Below, one piece after another: positions 34,601-42,952 of a stretch of 64,000 nucleotides of DNA. The stretch covers positions 41,423 through 105,422 of the forward strand of contig CAZKCG010000012.1 in the NCBI GenBank assembly GCA_964551445.1, in the 5' to 3' direction. Every line of letters starts with the position of its first letter. Position 1 is the first letter of the stretch. The position numbers were made by a program, and so were the translations under genes. Source of the DNA: DAOPXV01 sp964551445. Its GTDB lineage: Bacteria; Muiribacteriota; UBA9980. The notes beneath the pieces are model-generated. The model saw nothing but the letters and a program-made list of their open reading frames with translations. It was not told where the DNA came from and made no database searches.

Positions 34601-37554
34601 ACGTATCCTATCTGAGCGTGAGATCTTATAAAACGCTTGCGGTGATACTTTTCATCGTCGGCCTGATACTGCCTTACATGCTTACAAGAACCATGGAGGG
34701 CGGAGAATTTTTGATAATAGCGATGCCGTTCACGCTCGCCGCGCTCATGATACTTGAGATCGCCAATTTCTACCTGCCCACGAGCGCGTGGTACTCGCAG
34801 CTGGGAATTTTATCCGGCGTTCTGGCTTTCGCGCTTTTCAAACTTATCGCCAAACTGACCGACCCCGACAACATGAAAAAAATAGCCGCGCTGCTTGAAA
34901 AATCAGTGCCGCCTCCCGCCGCGCCTCAGCAGCCCGCGGCGCCCGCCTCAGGAGGCGGGACCGGGGCCGGAAATCTTACGGTCCTCATATTCATAATAAT
35001 CGCGCTCACCCTCCTTCTGCCATCGGCAACGCTTGCCAAACCTTTTGCGTCAGGCGAAAAAGAGTTCGTCGATATAACCTATAATCCCGCGACGATGGAG
35101 ATACAGACATTCTACACGCTCGAATCAGAAGTTAAAGCCGGCCAGAAGGTAGTTTTCATGCCTTACGCCGATCTCAAGAACCTCATAGATTCGGTCAACG
35201 CGATGCAGTTCATCGACGAAAGCTCCGAAAACGCCATCCAAAAACCGCTTTATAAAGCCCTCATAAAGAAAATATCCATTTCCGGAAGCGTCAACACCGA
35301 AACGGCCGACCTCGACATCGAATATTTCATCGACGTTTACGATGACAACTACACCGTGGTCGATCTTTTCTCCGGAAATGCGGCGCTCACGAGGATCGAA
35401 TCCTTCATGATAAAGCCCTTTAACTTCGGTTTTTACGATATGCCCGCGCGCTATATCGATAAACTCGAATATATCTATAAAAGCAAACCTGAACGCGAAA
35501 GGTTCTCGCAATACAGGCTCAACAAACAATTCGAAAAAGTGAGCGAATACAAGAACTTTAAAATGAGTCCCGACCGCGATAAATATTCGGCGATGTTCGA
35601 GAACGCCGGCGAATACCTCGTCCGCGCCTCCCTTAAAACAAGCGTCATTTACAGCGACAATTCATATTACTTCGAACTTCATCCGCAAAAATCCCCGTGC
35701 ATGAAGATCAGCCTTAAAACGCCCCGCGAATACGACATATACTCGGACAACCTCATCGTCGAAAGCCAGACTCGCGAAGATAAGACCGGCGAGATCATTA
35801 CGAAGGGAAGCCTCATTCCCGCGGATTATTATAACTTCAAACTCTCGCTCGCGGAAGAAGTCCGCCGCGAAAGAATGAAAAAACAAAAAGAAGACGAGGA
35901 ACGCGCGAGGCTCGCCCGTGAAAAGCTTCTCGGCAAAACCGATGAAGTGCGCATAATAACTAAAAAAGTAGAGCCGCGCGTGAATCTTACCGCGACCAGC
36001 CGCCTCACGGTTGACGAGGAACGCTTCGCATCCTCAATAAACCTCAATTACAGGATACAGAACACCGAGCTGCGTGAACTTTCATATTCGATCCCCTCAT
36101 CGATGATGATAACGCAGGTCGAAGGCGCAGGCATATACGACTGGAAGGTCTCCAACGCGACAAGCTCCGAAACGAGGGTCTTAAGCGTAATGTTCAAGAA
36201 TCCCCGCCAGGGCACGGTAAATATCAAGATAGGTTTTGAAAGCGAGATCGCCAACATGAAGGTCCCCGCGGTCATTCCGTGGATAACGCCGCTCGGCGTG
36301 ACCGAATTTAAAGGCTATATCGCCATCGACTCGGCCATAAACGCCGAAATTTCGGTCGTGAACGAAAGCGGCTCCAACCTCGTCATGGCTGACGAACGCG
36401 AAATCTCAGGACTCCCGCAGGGTTACGCCTCTTCGCCCCTGCTGTTTTTATATAAATACACCAAACCGCCTGCCAATATCGCTCTCGTTATCAAAAAGCA
36501 CATGGACGTGGCCTCCATTCCATGCGCCGTAGACGTCGCCAGTTACCGCACTTTCGTCTCAAAGGACGGATACGCCATCACCCGCGCGTCATATCATATC
36601 AGAAACAACAACGTGCAGTTCCTCGAAGTGCGCATGCCCGAGAACTCCGAACCCGCGAGCCTTAAAGTCGGCGAAAAACTCATGAAACCGGGCGCCGGCC
36701 TTAAAAACTCCGTCTTCATACCGCTTCTGAAATCCCCGCTCGAAGGCAGCGAATTCAAGGCTTTCGCGGTCGAATTCGTGTACATCACCAAGCTTGCCTC
36801 CTTCGAAACTTTCGGAAGGTCAAGATTCGAGCTGCCCAAGATCAGCGTCATCTGCTCCAAGATCAACTGGGAGTTCTACTTCGTCGACGGCTACAACATC
36901 CTTCAGACATGGACGAACCTCCGCCAGGAAAACATAGCGCTCCAGAATAAATTCATGGACGAGACCGTTCAAAAGGTCTTCTCCGTAAACGAAATTTACA
37001 ATATGCAGTACAGGAAAATGGTAGTACAGAATATGAAATCGATAGAAGGCGCGGAAGAATTATATCAGCCGGAAGCCCAGAGCCGCCTTGACTCCCCTCG
37101 CGACGGCGGTTCATCCTCCGCTTCCGCCATGGCATTCGGCGGAACTTCGCGCGGCCTTCTGCCCGTCCCCATCGACATTCCGGCCTCATCCAACCTCCTC
37201 TACTTCGCCGGAGAAAGCCTTGAAAAGGTCGAGAACATCGACGGAACTTCAACCTTTTTCATCGAATTCTCGTACTACTCGAAAAGCGTATTCGAATTAC
37301 TCACGTTTATCGGATATTTACTCGCCATACTTGTTCTGATGTCTATCGTTAAAGCGATAACCAGAACAAAAGCGTTCAAAGGACCGATCGTTTTCACCGT
37401 GATATCGGGCGTTTACGCCGGCATCTTAGAATACCTGTCGCCGGGCGCCTTCAACTATTTCCTGCTCGGTCTCGTAATGGCGGTAATTATAATGCTCACA
37501 TATAAGATCGTAAAAATAGACAGAGAAGAAAGGCAGATATTAAAGATCAAATGA
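31654..37554 (+). CDS. Giant membrane protein with internal pseudopilin-like segment
   Basis: 1966 residues. A signal anchor (about 12-35) is followed by a beta-rich ectodomain (to about 680), two helices (about 690-715 and 725-765), and a pseudopilin-like segment at about 752-850: hydrophobic IIILFLIGGLLAAISVPNFN, then KKKSCVANMKTIEGAMELYQ and a short C-terminal pilin-like part. A soluble linker and three helices (about 985-1070) come next, then a Pro/Ala linker (1087-1105) and an internal signal-like helix (about 1108-1130, PSATLAKPFA). A second beta-rich ectodomain follows to about 1780, another KMVVQNMKSIEGAEELYQ (about 1787), and two C-terminal helices. Both ectodomains share an order of motifs, such as MVMITYQELSELIEKNNLM and VVFMPYADLKNLIDSVNAM, so the protein seems to be an internal duplication. 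I know no family with this layout. GGAGG precedes the ATG. Confidence 0.8.
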   Translation: MNSQNFRSYSSRKLLVFSFVLIACAIISLFHNTGISFADEKKVPEGPVTVRPISDFKVVVPFSSVSKIFENSKMVMITYQELSELIEKNNLMISDRYKDREKPGSEKNPPAEFVISSVSYKFIKDRENILCSVDCDISVLTDKKFVLIPLFEGEMAMNDAVVDDTIPVMVVEPALYQVTPVPSNYIPEMQMQNQQAEQRQSLNNISNLAPPSAPRGKAGNRYSLLLKGKGSHQLNIRFLMMPKKDGATYSFSLVVPRCPKNSALFLHDERDAVIKITPAIGLRSFYHPETKNQAAEAEFGFTDSISLSYFAISREEKKLIEDASKPVAPEAETGSIELASTSEVEAPVKYEEEAPAVSSNIKSIFSIGDGMIRGNHEITFNIIKGKISRFSLDVPAGTEIEDVLSDSYDKRQIQEFKNYSSVEIFLKSPAASEFAITLTSITRIEDGKYEVTLPEITLHNMESERGHIAVCALTNIKIEVAGEPFNLERLDAQELPDRIKFSVISPILYAFKYFKHPYRAKLKLTKYSDSKVLSSLVRSSSINTILTSQGAVISNYDFVLKNNGLPFLKMIPESTVEILDSAVNGKPVKASYDEESNLKIPIIKSVVRDDDVLDFPVNFKTSGTLEKFSSFGSFNLRIPRIELPVMFLKWRVFTPEGYVFFNFRGAPDLSQQPPAPLIYQIPVNVINGIVKAVQSDYFMSFVFLFVFILICVVLAYVAYVGGEKVYNSDIIPATINLLKTVIFWIFGFLRSYAASIIILFLIGGLLAAISVPNFNRSRVQAKKKSCVANMKTIEGAMELYQMENGATGAMSVNELVGKGYLKAEPRCPESMLSYRIVSGMGVGVTNDVICEIHGNLSLQETSDKTKGIGGDSRGGSTGYSRQREDEISSNYEKKQDYANAPAPSMPAAQSAAEGRMMSKEEDSKDNGILYKGKPGKVTSGKKYIQKPTGEKGIFSVPIKLPKTIYSNVLEKQFVIPNENINLNVSYLSVRSYKTLAVILFIVGLILPYMLTRTMEGGEFLIIAMPFTLAALMILEIANFYLPTSAWYSQLGILSGVLAFALFKLIAKLTDPDNMKKIAALLEKSVPPPAAPQQPAAPASGGGTGAGNLTVLIFIIIALTLLLPSATLAKPFASGEKEFVDITYNPATMEIQTFYTLESEVKAGQKVVFMPYADLKNLIDSVNAMQFIDESSENAIQKPLYKALIKKISISGSVNTETADLDIEYFIDVYDDNYTVVDLFSGNAALTRIESFMIKPFNFGFYDMPARYIDKLEYIYKSKPERERFSQYRLNKQFEKVSEYKNFKMSPDRDKYSAMFENAGEYLVRASLKTSVIYSDNSYYFELHPQKSPCMKISLKTPREYDIYSDNLIVESQTREDKTGEIITKGSLIPADYYNFKLSLAEEVRRERMKKQKEDEERARLAREKLLGKTDEVRIITKKVEPRVNLTATSRLTVDEERFASSINLNYRIQNTELRELSYSIPSSMMITQVEGAGIYDWKVSNATSSETRVLSVMFKNPRQGTVNIKIGFESEIANMKVPAVIPWITPLGVTEFKGYIAIDSAINAEISVVNESGSNLVMADEREISGLPQGYASSPLLFLYKYTKPPANIALVIKKHMDVASIPCAVDVASYRTFVSKDGYAITRASYHIRNNNVQFLEVRMPENSEPASLKVGEKLMKPGAGLKNSVFIPLLKSPLEGSEFKAFAVEFVYITKLASFETFGRSRFELPKISVICSKINWEFYFVDGYNILQTWTNLRQENIALQNKFMDETVQKVFSVNEIYNMQYRKMVVQNMKSIEGAEELYQPEAQSRLDSPRDGGSSSASAMAFGGTSRGLLPVPIDIPASSNLLYFAGESLEKVENIDGTSTFFIEFSYYSKSVFELLTFIGYLLAILVLMSIVKAITRTKAFKGPIVFTVISGVYAGILEYLSPGAFNYFLLGLVMAVIIMLTYKIVKIDREERQILKIK

Positions 37555-38180
37555 ACGAACTGTTCGATTTCATAAAAACGGACGATAGCGAATTCAACCC
37601 GTCGTTATTCGATTTCAATAGGGAATACAAAAATTTAATAGCCAGCATAATTAAGAACTGCCCTGAGTTTTCACACATAGACTCAAAGCGCATCGCCGTG
37701 TCCTATTCGCCCGCTAAAACCAACAGCAAATACGGCCTTCAGGCGAAGATCTATCCGCTTCGGTTCGAGGGCGGCGCAAGCGAAAAGGTCGAACGCGGCT
37801 ATCGTTTCAAGTTACAGCCGCTCATTCACGAAGGCGAGGAGATCTTTTATCTCATAGCTTTCTGCGTTCCGCGGTTTTTAAACCTCGACAAGGCGGGAAA
37901 GCTCGAAACCATAGTCCACGAGCTTTTCCACATAAGCCCGCGCTTCAACGGCGACATCAGGCGCCTTTCAGGCGGCGGAAAATCGGCGCACGGCTCCAGC
38001 AAGGATATCTACGATAAATTCATGGAAAAGATCGTTCAAAGATATCTATATTCGAGCGACCGGCCGGCGCTTCCAAAATTTCTGGAGTTCGACTATAAAA
38101 AATTAAAGGCCGTGTTCCCCGAAATAAAATTCACGAAACTTAAAGTCCCTAAAATTCTTGTGGAAAAAGCGGAACATTAA
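37551..38180 (+). CDS. Putative HExxH metallopeptidase
   Basis: 209 residues with no signal peptide. The centre reads KLETIVHELFHISPRFNGDIRRL; HELFH is an HExxH zinc site and Glu in this motif the likely catalytic base. A third ligand is not certain. The ATG overlaps the giant membrane protein's TGA (ATGA), so the two are translationally coupled and likely act together. It is cytoplasmic by its lack of an export signal, so its target may be the cytoplasmic side. No named family recognised. Confidence 0.7.
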   Translation: MNELFDFIKTDDSEFNPSLFDFNREYKNLIASIIKNCPEFSHIDSKRIAVSYSPAKTNSKYGLQAKIYPLRFEGGASEKVERGYRFKLQPLIHEGEEIFYLIAFCVPRFLNLDKAGKLETIVHELFHISPRFNGDIRRLSGGGKSAHGSSKDIYDKFMEKIVQRYLYSSDRPALPKFLEFDYKKLKAVFPEIKFTKLKVPKILVEKAEH

Positions 38181-38252
38181 TTCCGGCATCGGAGTATAAC
38201 AATTCGAAGCGGTGTTGATCCCGATATTTTTTGTCCCTGCTTCAAACAGTTC

Positions 38253-38288
38253 AAAAAACCGGTTCCATTATTCCGGCATCGGTTTTTT
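38253..38288 (+). terminator. Terminator before cassette
   Basis: AAAAAACCG (38253-38261) pairs with CGGTTTTTT (38280-38288). The sequence TTCCGGCATCGG occurs both here (38271-38282) and at 38182-38193, a short direct repeat. Confidence 0.75.
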
Positions 38289-38338
38289 AATACGGTTCGG
38301 TTATAAATCAAAGCTGAATAAAAAAAGGGGAAATGTTT

Positions 38339-39364
38339 ATGAAACTACAAAAAACAAAAGTATCGGTCATGATCTTTTTGTTCCTCATAGCCGCTTTTAT
38401 GCCTCTTACCGGCTCGCTCGCGGGTATCGACGACGTTAACAGAACCTTGAACACCGCCGCCGTCCAGGAAAACGGCCAGGGAAGCGCCGGGGCGGCCCAA
38501 ACCGAAGCGAAAACGGACGACTCGGGCGTCGTTATGTGCGATCAATTGAACGTGCGGTCCTCACCATGGGGCGAAATAATCGGAAAACTCGACAAAGGCA
38601 AAAAGATCGACATACTCGCCCGCGAAGGCGAATGGCTCAAGATAAAATATAACGGCCGCGACGCCTATATCCACTCAGGATACGTTTCAACCGCGACAAA
38701 ACCCTCATCCGCGTTCATGGGATACATCGACGCCGGAAAACTCAACGTAAGGACAGGCCCGTGGGCCGCTATCATCGGAACGCTCAGCCGCGGAACGAAG
38801 GTCGAGATCCTCGGAAAGACCGGCGACTGGTATAAGATCAGATATAACGGCAAAGACGCCGTCATTCACTCGAAATATGTTTCCAAAAATAAAGTCGAAG
38901 CAGGCGCCGACAAACCGGCTTCATCTTCCAACGATAAACCTTCAACTTCGACCCCGCCCGCCGCTGGTTCAGGCGGTTTAAGCCACCCGCTTTCGGGCGC
39001 GATGAATATCGGCAGCAAATACGGAATGAGAATGCACCCCATTCAGCATGTCTGGAAAATGCATAACGGCGTGGACATCGGAAGGCCGACCGGAACTCCA
39101 CTCGCTGCCATGGGAAACGGCAAGGTCATATTTTCTGGCTGGTCCGGCGGCGCCGGATTCATGATAAAGATAAAATACGATAACGGTTATACATCAACAT
39201 ATATGCACTGCCTGCCGAGCGGAGCCAAACCCGTAGGCGCGAGGGTCGAAAAAGGCCAGACTGTCGCGAAGGTCAATAATACCGGCGGATCCACGGGCCC
39301 GCACCTGCACCTTGAGATCATGAATCCTTCCGGAGCGCGCATCGATCCCGCCAAAGTATTATAA
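38339..39364 (+). CDS. Secreted SH3b-SH3b-M23 peptidase, copy 1
   Basis: 341 residues from ATG 38339, chosen over ATG 38333 because AAGGGG then sits 8 nt away. Signal peptide ends at GSLA-GID (about residue 28). Two bacterial SH3 domains (about 62-118 and 128-180: LNVRSSPWGEIIGKL; LNVRTGPWAAIIGTL) bind cell-wall peptides in known homologues. The M23 domain (about 215-341) has HNGVDIGRPTGTPL and GPHLHLEIMNP, the HxxxD and HxH zinc motifs, so it should be an active DD- or endopeptidase on peptidoglycan. It is followed by a hairpin and a propeller gene; the pair is repeated downstream. Confidence 0.92.
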   Translation: MKLQKTKVSVMIFLFLIAAFMPLTGSLAGIDDVNRTLNTAAVQENGQGSAGAAQTEAKTDDSGVVMCDQLNVRSSPWGEIIGKLDKGKKIDILAREGEWLKIKYNGRDAYIHSGYVSTATKPSSAFMGYIDAGKLNVRTGPWAAIIGTLSRGTKVEILGKTGDWYKIRYNGKDAVIHSKYVSKNKVEAGADKPASSSNDKPSTSTPPAAGSGGLSHPLSGAMNIGSKYGMRMHPIQHVWKMHNGVDIGRPTGTPLAAMGNGKVIFSGWSGGAGFMIKIKYDNGYTSTYMHCLPSGAKPVGARVEKGQTVAKVNNTGGSTGPHLHLEIMNPSGARIDPAKVL

Positions 39365-39414
39365 TTATGAACGCGGATATAAAAAGTGTAAAATAAACCG
39401 CATATATCGAAATT

Positions 39415-39451
39415 CTTATGGAAAACTCCTGAAAACGGCGTTTTCCATAAG
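39415..39451 (+). terminator. Hairpin between M23 and propeller genes, copy 1
   Basis: A 12-bp perfect stem (39415-39426 with 39440-39451, CTTATGGAAAAC/GTTTTCCATAAG), loop 13 nt, lies just before the propeller gene's ribosome site. There is no T-run, so it may be an mRNA-processing or attenuation hairpin. Copy 2 has a hairpin at the same place. Confidence 0.55.
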
Positions 39452-39471
39452 TGTTTATAAAAGGAGAGAAA

Positions 39472-40512
39472 ATGAAAACATTTAAAAACGCCGCTTTCAA
39501 AAAAATATTCGCGATCTTATTCGCGGCCGCCTTATTGACATCGACCGGTGGAACGGCCCATGCGACGGTGGAAACCGATATTTTGAAAATACCAGAAATA
39601 AAAGTTTCCCAAACCAGCGAGGTCATGGTTTTAAATATAGGAAAAGCCTCAAACGAAATTTATATCCCCGTTTCGGAAGCGCCCCGATTCGAGCCGGACG
39701 GCCCCGCCGCTTTCGCTGTCGATACGAACGAGAATTTCTACATCCTCGACACCGAGAATTTCAAAGTAGTAGTGGCTTCGGACGATAAGGTCATTAGAGT
39801 TATTAACTATCCGGAAGGCGAGACCGAAAACCATAAATTTTTCATGCGCGACATATCCGTTTCTTCAAAAGACGGGAAAATATACCTTTTGAACCATACG
39901 CTTAAAAATATATTCGTTTATTCATCAGACGGAAAGCTCGCGGGCGACATAAACATATCCGAACACGTTAAATCGCCTCATAAAATATTTGCCGCATGCG
40001 ACGGAAATATTTACGTCAGAGACGAAGAAGACATGAAGATCGCGGTTTTTGGGGCCGACGGAAAATTCGTCGCTTCAAAAGACGGTTCGATGATATCGAA
40101 TATCCCGAGCGATGACGGATTTCTTTTCGCTCTTGGCGAATTCGACAAAAACGGGCGCGACATACTTTTGATGGACATTCAAAAAGGCCGGGACCCAAAA
40201 GTTTTTGGGCGGCTTTTAAACAGTTTTCCGAAAAATCAGATATACGATTACCAGATCATCGGCACCGACGATAATTTGAACCTTTTCGCGATGGCCGTAG
40301 AACAGGTGAAAATGGACGTTTCAAGGCCGGTCGTTTATAAATTCGATAAAAGCGGAAAGCTTCTTTCACGATTTGAGACAGATAATTTCTGGGGTACCGG
40401 CGTTTCGGTCCCGACAAGACAATTCGCCGTATCGCCGGCCGGAAAGCTTTATGTTTTCGATTCACAGCTAAAGAAGAATAAATTCGTCGTAATTAAAATA
40501 GAAGAAAAATAA
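39472..40512 (+). CDS. Secreted NHL-type beta-propeller protein, copy 1
   Basis: 346 residues from ATG 39472 with AAGGAGAG in front. A signal peptide ends at GTAHA-TVE. The rest is a series of propeller-like strands with NHL-type turns: FAVDTNENFYILDTENFKVVV, ISVSSKDGKIYLLNHTLKNIFVY and FAVSPAGKLYVFDSQLKKNKF (each given in part; key words are VDTNENFYILD and SPAGKLYVFD). Five or six blades can be counted. It is a paralogue of 41739-42788 (shared phrases QKYD-type loops, PHKIF, DYQI.GTD, and AVEQ/IVEK region). It could bind the cell wall or the partner M23 enzyme; no function is proven. Confidence 0.78.
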   Translation: MKTFKNAAFKKIFAILFAAALLTSTGGTAHATVETDILKIPEIKVSQTSEVMVLNIGKASNEIYIPVSEAPRFEPDGPAAFAVDTNENFYILDTENFKVVVASDDKVIRVINYPEGETENHKFFMRDISVSSKDGKIYLLNHTLKNIFVYSSDGKLAGDINISEHVKSPHKIFAACDGNIYVRDEEDMKIAVFGADGKFVASKDGSMISNIPSDDGFLFALGEFDKNGRDILLMDIQKGRDPKVFGRLLNSFPKNQIYDYQIIGTDDNLNLFAMAVEQVKMDVSRPVVYKFDKSGKLLSRFETDNFWGTGVSVPTRQFAVSPAGKLYVFDSQLKKNKFVVIKIEEK

Positions 40513-40616
40513 ATTTTTAAAAATTTATGTGGAACTTTTATTATCATTTTTAGTATAATCATTTGTGAACGGTAATAAAAAACAAAAATATATTTAAATT
40601 ACAGGGAGGAAACGGT

Positions 40617-41621
40617 ATGAACAGAAAATTTTTAGCGGCACTTGTAATGATAATATTCATAGCTTGCGCCGGATCGTTATCGTATTCATACGGCGGTATC
40701 AACGAGGTCCAACAGTCTTTAGGCGACGGCAGCGTCCAGAATTCAACGCAGCAGGCCGCTGCTGCTGCACCCGGCCAGGGCGCGGGCGCAGGAACAGGCG
40801 TCGTAATGACCGATGTTTTAAACGTTAGAAACGGCCCGTGGGGAACCATCATCGGAACCGTAAAACAGGGCGCTAAGCTTGACATTACAGGCAAAGACGG
40901 CGTATGGTATAAAATAAATTATAACGGCGGAACAGGGTTCGTCCATTCAGGTTATATCGCGACATCCGACGTTCCCGCCACGGCGAGCGACGCTTTCGTC
41001 AACACTCCCGGAACTTATCTCAACGTAAGATCAGGCGCGTGGGGCCAGATCATAGGCCAGCTCAACCACGGTTCATCCGTTGAGATACTCGGAAAGAGCG
41101 GCGACTGGTATCAGATAAAATACAAAGGCAAAGAAGCGTATGTTCACGCTAACTATATAACCAAAACCAAGCCCGCTGGCGCTACGCCTTCCACTCCCGC
41201 AGCCGGAAGCACTCCCGCAAGCGGCGGCTCGGGATTCGGCGGCAGACCTGTTGCGGGCGGCCCCGTCACATCTGAATTCGGACCCAGAAACCTTTATGGA
41301 AACTACCACTACGGGATAGACATCGGCGTTCCGACCGGAACTCCTCTGAAATCTCTCGGCGCCGGCCGCGTAGTATCTACGGGTTGGGACTACGGCGGGG
41401 GAAGAACGATCGTTATAAAATACGACAACGGCTACACTTCCACCTATTGCCACTGCAAAGACGCGACGGTAAACGCGGGCGACAGAGTAGGACAGGGACA
41501 GCAGGTCGGACACACCAATAACACCGGCGCTTACACAACGGGTCCTCACCTCCACTTCGCTATAACCAATCCGGGCGGCACCAAAATAAATCCGCGTCAC
41601 GCTCCAGGAGTAGTAATATAA
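40617..41621 (+). CDS. Secreted SH3b-SH3b-M23 peptidase, copy 2
   Basis: 334 residues. It has the same order as copy 1: signal peptide, Gln/Ala linker, two SH3b domains (LNVRNGPWGTIIGTV; LNVRSGAWGQIIGQL), a Pro/Ala linker and M23 (HYGIDIGVPTGTPL and GPHLHFAITNPGG). The HxxxD and HLH motifs are intact. Copies differ mostly in linkers and the last 20 residues. AGGGAGGAAAC gives the ribosome site. TATAAT at 40554-40559 may start its own transcript, though a -35 is poor. Confidence 0.92.
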   Translation: MNRKFLAALVMIIFIACAGSLSYSYGGINEVQQSLGDGSVQNSTQQAAAAAPGQGAGAGTGVVMTDVLNVRNGPWGTIIGTVKQGAKLDITGKDGVWYKINYNGGTGFVHSGYIATSDVPATASDAFVNTPGTYLNVRSGAWGQIIGQLNHGSSVEILGKSGDWYQIKYKGKEAYVHANYITKTKPAGATPSTPAAGSTPASGGSGFGGRPVAGGPVTSEFGPRNLYGNYHYGIDIGVPTGTPLKSLGAGRVVSTGWDYGGGRTIVIKYDNGYTSTYCHCKDATVNAGDRVGQGQQVGHTNNTGAYTTGPHLHFAITNPGGTKINPRHAPGVVI

Positions 41622-41676
41622 AAAATGATCAGATAACAAAAAGATCAGAAATATATACGGTTTTCAATTCTTGAAC

Positions 41677-41709
41677 TGGAAAGCCTTCTTTTAAAAAGGG
41701 GGCTTTCCA
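41677..41709 (+). terminator. Hairpin between M23 and propeller genes, copy 2
   Basis: TGGAAAGCC (41677-41685) pairs with GGCTTTCCA (41701-41709). The bases after both hairpins are alike (CCATAA, then TTATAAAAGG), so this leader is part of the duplication. Confidence 0.55.
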
Positions 41710-41738
41710 TAAACTTTTATAAAAGGGTGAGAAATAAA

Positions 41739-42788
41739 ATGAAGTGTAATTTTTTAAGTTTTTTCGCCGCCGCGTTCATTCTCTGCCTCATATTAACTCC
41801 GTCCGGCCTTTTCGCCGCCGACACGAAAGAAGTTTCAGTCACGGGAGAAATATCAATAAAACTTCCGGAAGTAAAAGATTTTAAAACATCGGAAGTATGC
41901 GTTATAAAAACCGGGAAAGAAACCGAATCGGTCGCGCTCGGCACGGTTGATACTCCGGCTTTTCCGTCTAACGGACCTTCTTCTTTTGCCGTCGATAAAA
42001 AGGGTAATGTTTATATCCTCGACGCAATGAACTTTAAACTGCTCATCGTTTCAAAAGAAGGGAAAGTAATAAAAGTTATTCCTTACCCGGCCGGCGAATC
42101 TTCGGATACGAACGAAGCCTTTTTCATGAGGGATATCGCCATATCGCCCAAAGACAACAGCATCTACCTTTTAAACTTCACCAATAAAAATATCTTCGTT
42201 TTATCGCCTACCGGCGAGATCAAAGGCGATATCGATATAAAAGAACAGATCAAACATCCTCATAAAATATTCGTGACGAACGACGGAACGATATTGGTTA
42301 AAGACGAGGTATCTTTCGACGTGGTCGCTTATTCGCCGGAAGGAAAAGTTCTCGGTCGCGAAAAAGGTTACGAGGTCAGCAACTTCCCGAACGAGGAAGG
42401 CTACCTTTATACGTTAGGCGAAAGGGACCAGGCCGGCCAGGACATAGTTCTTTTAGATCCCAAGGGGAAAGGCAAGCCGAAAGTTTTCGCTAAAATGATG
42501 AAGGTCATTACCAATACTGAACCTTACGATTATCAGATCCTCGGCGTCGACGCCAAAAACAATCTTTTCGCTTCCATCGTTGAAAAGATCGAAGAGGACG
42601 TCATCCAGACCATCATCTACAAATTCGGCCCCGACGGCAAGGTCATATCAAGGCTTCGCGTAATGCCGATGCCGCTTATAGAAGACACGATGCCCACGAA
42701 ACATTTTGTGATATCGCCCAAAGGTGAAATATACGCCTTCTCCGGCACTCCGCACGGCGAAAAATTCATCATTTTAAAGGTTGAATAG
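41739..42788 (+). CDS. Secreted NHL-type beta-propeller protein, copy 2
   Basis: 349 residues from ATG 41739, preceded by AAAGGGTGAG. A signal peptide ends at GLFA-ADT (about residue 27). Propeller blades are repeated as GNVYILDAMNFKLLIVS, SIYLLNFTNKNIFVLSP and KHFVISPKGEIYAF. It is the paralogue of the protein at 39472-40512, with the same length and order of blades but many changes. It is followed by a strong terminator that closes the whole duplicated block. Confidence 0.78.
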   Translation: MKCNFLSFFAAAFILCLILTPSGLFAADTKEVSVTGEISIKLPEVKDFKTSEVCVIKTGKETESVALGTVDTPAFPSNGPSSFAVDKKGNVYILDAMNFKLLIVSKEGKVIKVIPYPAGESSDTNEAFFMRDIAISPKDNSIYLLNFTNKNIFVLSPTGEIKGDIDIKEQIKHPHKIFVTNDGTILVKDEVSFDVVAYSPEGKVLGREKGYEVSNFPNEEGYLYTLGERDQAGQDIVLLDPKGKGKPKVFAKMMKVITNTEPYDYQILGVDAKNNLFASIVEKIEEDVIQTIIYKFGPDGKVISRLRVMPMPLIEDTMPTKHFVISPKGEIYAFSGTPHGEKFIILKVE

Positions 42789-42818
42789 TTTGTTTTAAAA
42801 ATAGAATAGTCAAAACAG

Positions 42819-42857
42819 AAAAAAGGGCTGTCAAAAAAATGAGACAGCCCTTTTTTT
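42819..42857 (+). terminator. Terminator closing the duplicated block
   Basis: A 14-bp stem (42819-42832 with 42843-42856, AAAAAAGGGCTGTC) with a 10-nt loop and seven T's. Confidence 0.94.
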
Positions 42858-42952
42858 ATTTTAGATAATAGCTAATATATAAAAGCAGACTCCGACATAA
42901 CAGGATGGTTTTTTAATTAAATCAAAATGCTTCCTCGATTAAAAATGATAAC

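Noticed and set aside
38339..42788. Assembly artefact for the M23-propeller duplication
   Set aside because: The copies differ clearly in protein sequence, linkers and intergenic bases, so they are diverged paralogues.
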